Under the pieces are notes generated by a model. That model ran no database searches and had not been told where the DNA came from. It was given only the letters and a program-made list of their open reading frames with translations. From an uncultured Corynebacterium sp. (GTDB lineage: Bacteria > Actinomycetota > Actinomycetes > Mycobacteriales > Mycobacteriaceae), in the NCBI RefSeq assembly GCF_946998835.1, contig NZ_CAMQAZ010000026.1:1-34283 (forward strand): a stretch of 34,283 nucleotides of DNA, given 5' to 3'. Shown here piece by piece: positions 31,706 to 34,283 of the stretch. Made by a program: the position numbers and the translations under genes. Positions within the stretch are counted from its first letter, which is position 1. Each line of letters opens with the position of its first letter.

Positions 31706-34150
31706 TTGGCGTCGCGCGCATCCGAGCCCGGACAGGACCAGGCAGGCCGCATTGACCGCACTGCCCAGATTGGCCAGGCAGGTCTGCCGGACCAGGCCAG
31801 TTCAGCACCACAGCGAGAAGAAGAAAGCATCCTCGCTGCCGAACAGGCCTACGTCGACCGCGCCTTCAGCTTCCTCGACCGGGCACGCGAGCGCGACCAG
31901 GAATACCTACGCCAGGTCATGCTCATCGACGACCCGGACCCGCAAGCCCGCGTTGAACGCGAGGTGGAATACCACCGACTACAGGCTAACCTGGGCCGCT
32001 ACCGCTCAGCCGAGATAGGCCTGGTCTTTGGTCGCATCGATATCGATGACCCAGACCCCGACAATCCTCTGGCAGCGGAAGGGCCGGGGGCGAGCGTCGA
32101 TAAGCGATACATCGGGCGAATCGGCCTGTCCGATGAAGACGACGACTACCGTACAGTCATTATGGACTGGCGTGCCGATGGTGCGCGTCCGTTTTACCTG
32201 GCCACGACCGCCCATCCCGAGGGCGTCAGCCTGCGTCGGCACCTGCGCACGCACGGCCGCAAAGTTCGCAGTATTGACGACGAATGGCTCTCCGGCGAGG
32301 AAGCCGACAGCGCACCCGAAACCGAAGTTGAGGCGGGTGTCGGTGGCGAATCGGTGCTGCGCGAAGTCATGAATCAAGCGCGCACCGGCCATATGCGCGG
32401 CATTGTGGAGACCATTCAGCGCGAACAGGACCTCATCATTCGCGATTCCACTCGCGGCACCTTGGTTGTCCAAGGCGGGCCCGGCACGGGCAAGACGGCG
32501 GTGGCGCTGCATCGCGTCGCATGGCTGCTCTACACCTACCGCGATCAGCTAGCGAAAACCGGCGTCCTCATCATCGGCCCGAACACGACATTCCTCGACT
32601 ACATCTCGCGCGTGCTGCCCAGCCTCGGCGAAACCGGCGTGGTGCTGACCACCATCGCCGACCTCTACCCCGGCGTGCGCGGTTCCGACGCGCTTATCGA
32701 CGGACACAACCCCGAACCCCTGGTTGCGCAGGAAGTTAAGGGCTCGATTGAAATGCTCACAATCCTGCGTGAGGCCGTGCGGGCCTACCAGGAGCTGCCC
32801 GCGGAGCCGCTTGAGGTCCGTAACGACAACATCACCCTGACCATCACGCCGGCAATGGTGAAAGCCGCGCGGACGCGTGCGCGGAGGACTCGTAAACCCC
32901 ACAACCTGGCACGTCCGATTTTCCGGGATCACGTGGTGGAACTCCTGGCCGCACAGATGGCCGAGGTCATTGGTGCCGACCCGCTCGGCGGCGAGAACCT
33001 GCTGTCCGTGACCGACGTTGCCGACCTGCGCGACGAAATCGACGAATCCGGAGCAGTCGCCGACATCCTCGACGAGCTGTGGCCTGCGCTTACGCCCGAG
33101 CAGGTGCTGTCGGAGCTGCTGAGTTCCCGCGAGGCCATCGACTACGCCGCCAGCGACTACGACGAGCTGACGCGCGAGGCTCTCTACCGGCAGGAAGGCA
33201 CCGACTGGATGCCTTCCGATGCCCCGCTTCTCGACGAGCTGGCGGAGCTCCTCGGCCCGGTTGGTGAAGCGGAGGCCGATGAAGAGGATTGGCAGGCCCG
33301 CATCGACGAAGCACAGGGCGCGTTGGATACTCTGTCCAGTTCTGCTTCCCAGGACCTTGACGACGGCTTCGAGGCCGAGATCTTGTCTGCGTATGACGTC
33401 ATCGATGCCGAGGCACTGGCTGAACGTCATCGCGAGCGCGATCTGCGATCCACCGCCGAGCGAGCGGCAGCGGATCGCCTGTGGGCCTACGGCCACGTCA
33501 TCGTCGATGAGGCGCAAGAACTCTCCGCGATGGCTTGGCGAATGCTGCGCCGCCGCAGCCCCAACGGCTGGATGACCCTCGTTGGTGATGTGGCTCAGAC
33601 CGGCTCCCCCGCAGGTGCCGCGACCTGGGACGATGTGCTGGAACCAATCATCGGTTCGAGGTGGCATCTCCACGAGCTGACCGTCAACTACCGCACCCCA
33701 GCTGAGATTATGGAAGTTGCCGCCAGCGTCCTGGCCCAGATTGATTCCGAGCTGGAGGCGCCGCAGTCGATTCGGGCAACCGGTCGCAAGCCTGTCCAGG
33801 CTCGCACCATGACGGAGGCGCTAGCGCACGTTGAGCGGGTGGCGCAGCCGGATCGCCTGGTCGCGGTCATCGCCCCGGCAGAGTTGCTCGAAGCCACGCG
33901 CGCGGAGGTGCGGGAGTTTCTTGGTGGCGGAGCTCGCGCCAGCAAGCTCACCAGCTGCGCGGTCTACGACATCACGACCTCAAAGGGCCTGGAATTCGAC
34001 GAGGTCATCGTCGTCGCGCCCGACCAGATTGTGGCGCAATCGCCGCAGGGGCTACAGGACCTGTATGTTGCACTGACTCGGGCAACCCAGGGACTCGTGG
34101 TCGTCGATAAGCAGCGCCCTGAGCATCTACCCGAGCTGGATTGGGCCTAG
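31706..34150 (+). CDS. helD: HelD/HelR-like RNA polymerase-associated ATPase
   Basis: UvrD-type superfamily 1 motor that, in actinobacteria, releases stalled RNA polymerase and in the HelR branch protects it from rifamycins (family knowledge). 814 residues from a TTG at 31706 with GAGGAGA six bases upstream. An open frame reaches 31601, but that part lies in a terminator and has no family match. The N-terminal helical arm domain includes REEESILAAEQAYVDRAFSFL. YIGRIGLSDEDDDY and MDWRADGARPFYLA follow. Walker A is GGPGTGKTA (257-265), Walker B VIVDEAQE (about 598-605), then MTLVGDVAQTG and the C-terminal helicase motifs TSKGLEFDEVIVVAP and YVALTRATQGLVVV. I cannot tell HelD from HelR by eye. 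Confidence 0.92.
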   Translation: MASRASEPGQDQAGRIDRTAQIGQAGLPDQASSAPQREEESILAAEQAYVDRAFSFLDRARERDQEYLRQVMLIDDPDPQARVEREVEYHRLQANLGRYRSAEIGLVFGRIDIDDPDPDNPLAAEGPGASVDKRYIGRIGLSDEDDDYRTVIMDWRADGARPFYLATTAHPEGVSLRRHLRTHGRKVRSIDDEWLSGEEADSAPETEVEAGVGGESVLREVMNQARTGHMRGIVETIQREQDLIIRDSTRGTLVVQGGPGTGKTAVALHRVAWLLYTYRDQLAKTGVLIIGPNTTFLDYISRVLPSLGETGVVLTTIADLYPGVRGSDALIDGHNPEPLVAQEVKGSIEMLTILREAVRAYQELPAEPLEVRNDNITLTITPAMVKAARTRARRTRKPHNLARPIFRDHVVELLAAQMAEVIGADPLGGENLLSVTDVADLRDEIDESGAVADILDELWPALTPEQVLSELLSSREAIDYAASDYDELTREALYRQEGTDWMPSDAPLLDELAELLGPVGEAEADEEDWQARIDEAQGALDTLSSSASQDLDDGFEAEILSAYDVIDAEALAERHRERDLRSTAERAAADRLWAYGHVIVDEAQELSAMAWRMLRRRSPNGWMTLVGDVAQTGSPAGAATWDDVLEPIIGSRWHLHELTVNYRTPAEIMEVAASVLAQIDSELEAPQSIRATGRKPVQARTMTEALAHVERVAQPDRLVAVIAPAELLEATRAEVREFLGGGARASKLTSCAVYDITTSKGLEFDEVIVVAPDQIVAQSPQGLQDLYVALTRATQGLVVVDKQRPEHLPELDWA

Positions 34151-34283
34151 CCTCACGGCTACCACCGCTGGCCACCCCAGCGACTACCACCCTACGTCGC
34201 TCCCCCCCCCGCCCAACCCGCGCAAAAAGAGGGTTAAGGCTCAAAAAGTGTGTCCGATTGGGCTGATTTTTAGCAGTTGATCT
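34151..34283. other. Intergenic end of window
   Basis: No gene is seen. It holds a run of nine C residues (34202-34210), a weak AACCC/GGGTT inverted repeat (34215-34235), and AAAAAGTGTGTCCG (34243-34256), which nearly repeats a word at 8757-8770. Confidence 0.5.

Overview
This is a stretch of a high-GC actinobacterial chromosome, almost certainly Corynebacterium. Three things point there: the gene order argCJBDFRGH beside pheST, rplT-rpmI-infC, uvrA and a HelD-type ATPase on one side and tyrS on the other; the protein sequences; and the frequent GTG/TTG starts and SD-less starts. I cannot name the species from this sequence alone.

Layout. (1) Positions 1-3000 are AT-richer and accessory in character. 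They hold a phage-like helix-turn-helix (HTH) protein, three small proteins that by eye form one divergent paralogous family, and a ribbon-helix-helix (RHH) gene that looks frameshifted. At least two of these genes appear to carry single-base frame disruptions, so the island may be decaying. (2) Positions 3009-8656 (minus strand) carry a membrane-anchored solute-binding-like protein, a lipoprotein fusing a binding domain to a von Willebrand A (VWA) domain, a small XpaC-like membrane protein, a 57-residue Trm112-like protein, an alkyladenine DNA glycosylase and tyrS, nearly all touching or overlapping. (3) Positions 8657-9211 are intergenic, with a three-copy degenerate repeat array and the argH terminator. 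(4) Positions 9212-17816 (minus) hold the complete arginine pathway from N-acetylglutamate to arginine, plus its ArgR regulator: argC, argJ, argB, argD, argF, argR, argG, argH. (5) Positions 17941-23877 (minus) hold translation genes: infC, rpmI, rplT, a SpoU RNA methyltransferase, pheS and pheT. infC has no ATG/GTG/TTG at its natural start; an AUC codon after a perfect Shine-Dalgarno sequence is the best candidate. It sits behind a leader of about 270 nt. (6) Positions 24250-26691 (plus) hold a DUF2339-type polytopic membrane protein that converges on and overlaps uvrA (26684-29536, minus). (7) Positions 29676-34150 (plus) hold a metallo-beta-lactamase-fold hydrolase, a DoxX-like membrane protein with a coiled-coil and histone-like basic tail, and a HelD/HelR-like RNA polymerase-associated ATPase.

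How the genes work together. The arg genes make a single pathway and probably one or two transcripts. The infC-rpmI-rplT operon has its own strong predicted promoter and ends at a near-perfect terminator. uvrA has a good LexA (SOS) box, fitting its role in nucleotide excision repair. No RNA genes, complete IS elements or CRISPR arrays were seen. The least explained parts are the small-paralogue island (1168-2280), the binding-protein/VWA/XpaC operon, the repeat array at 8811-8945, and the leaders of infC and helD.
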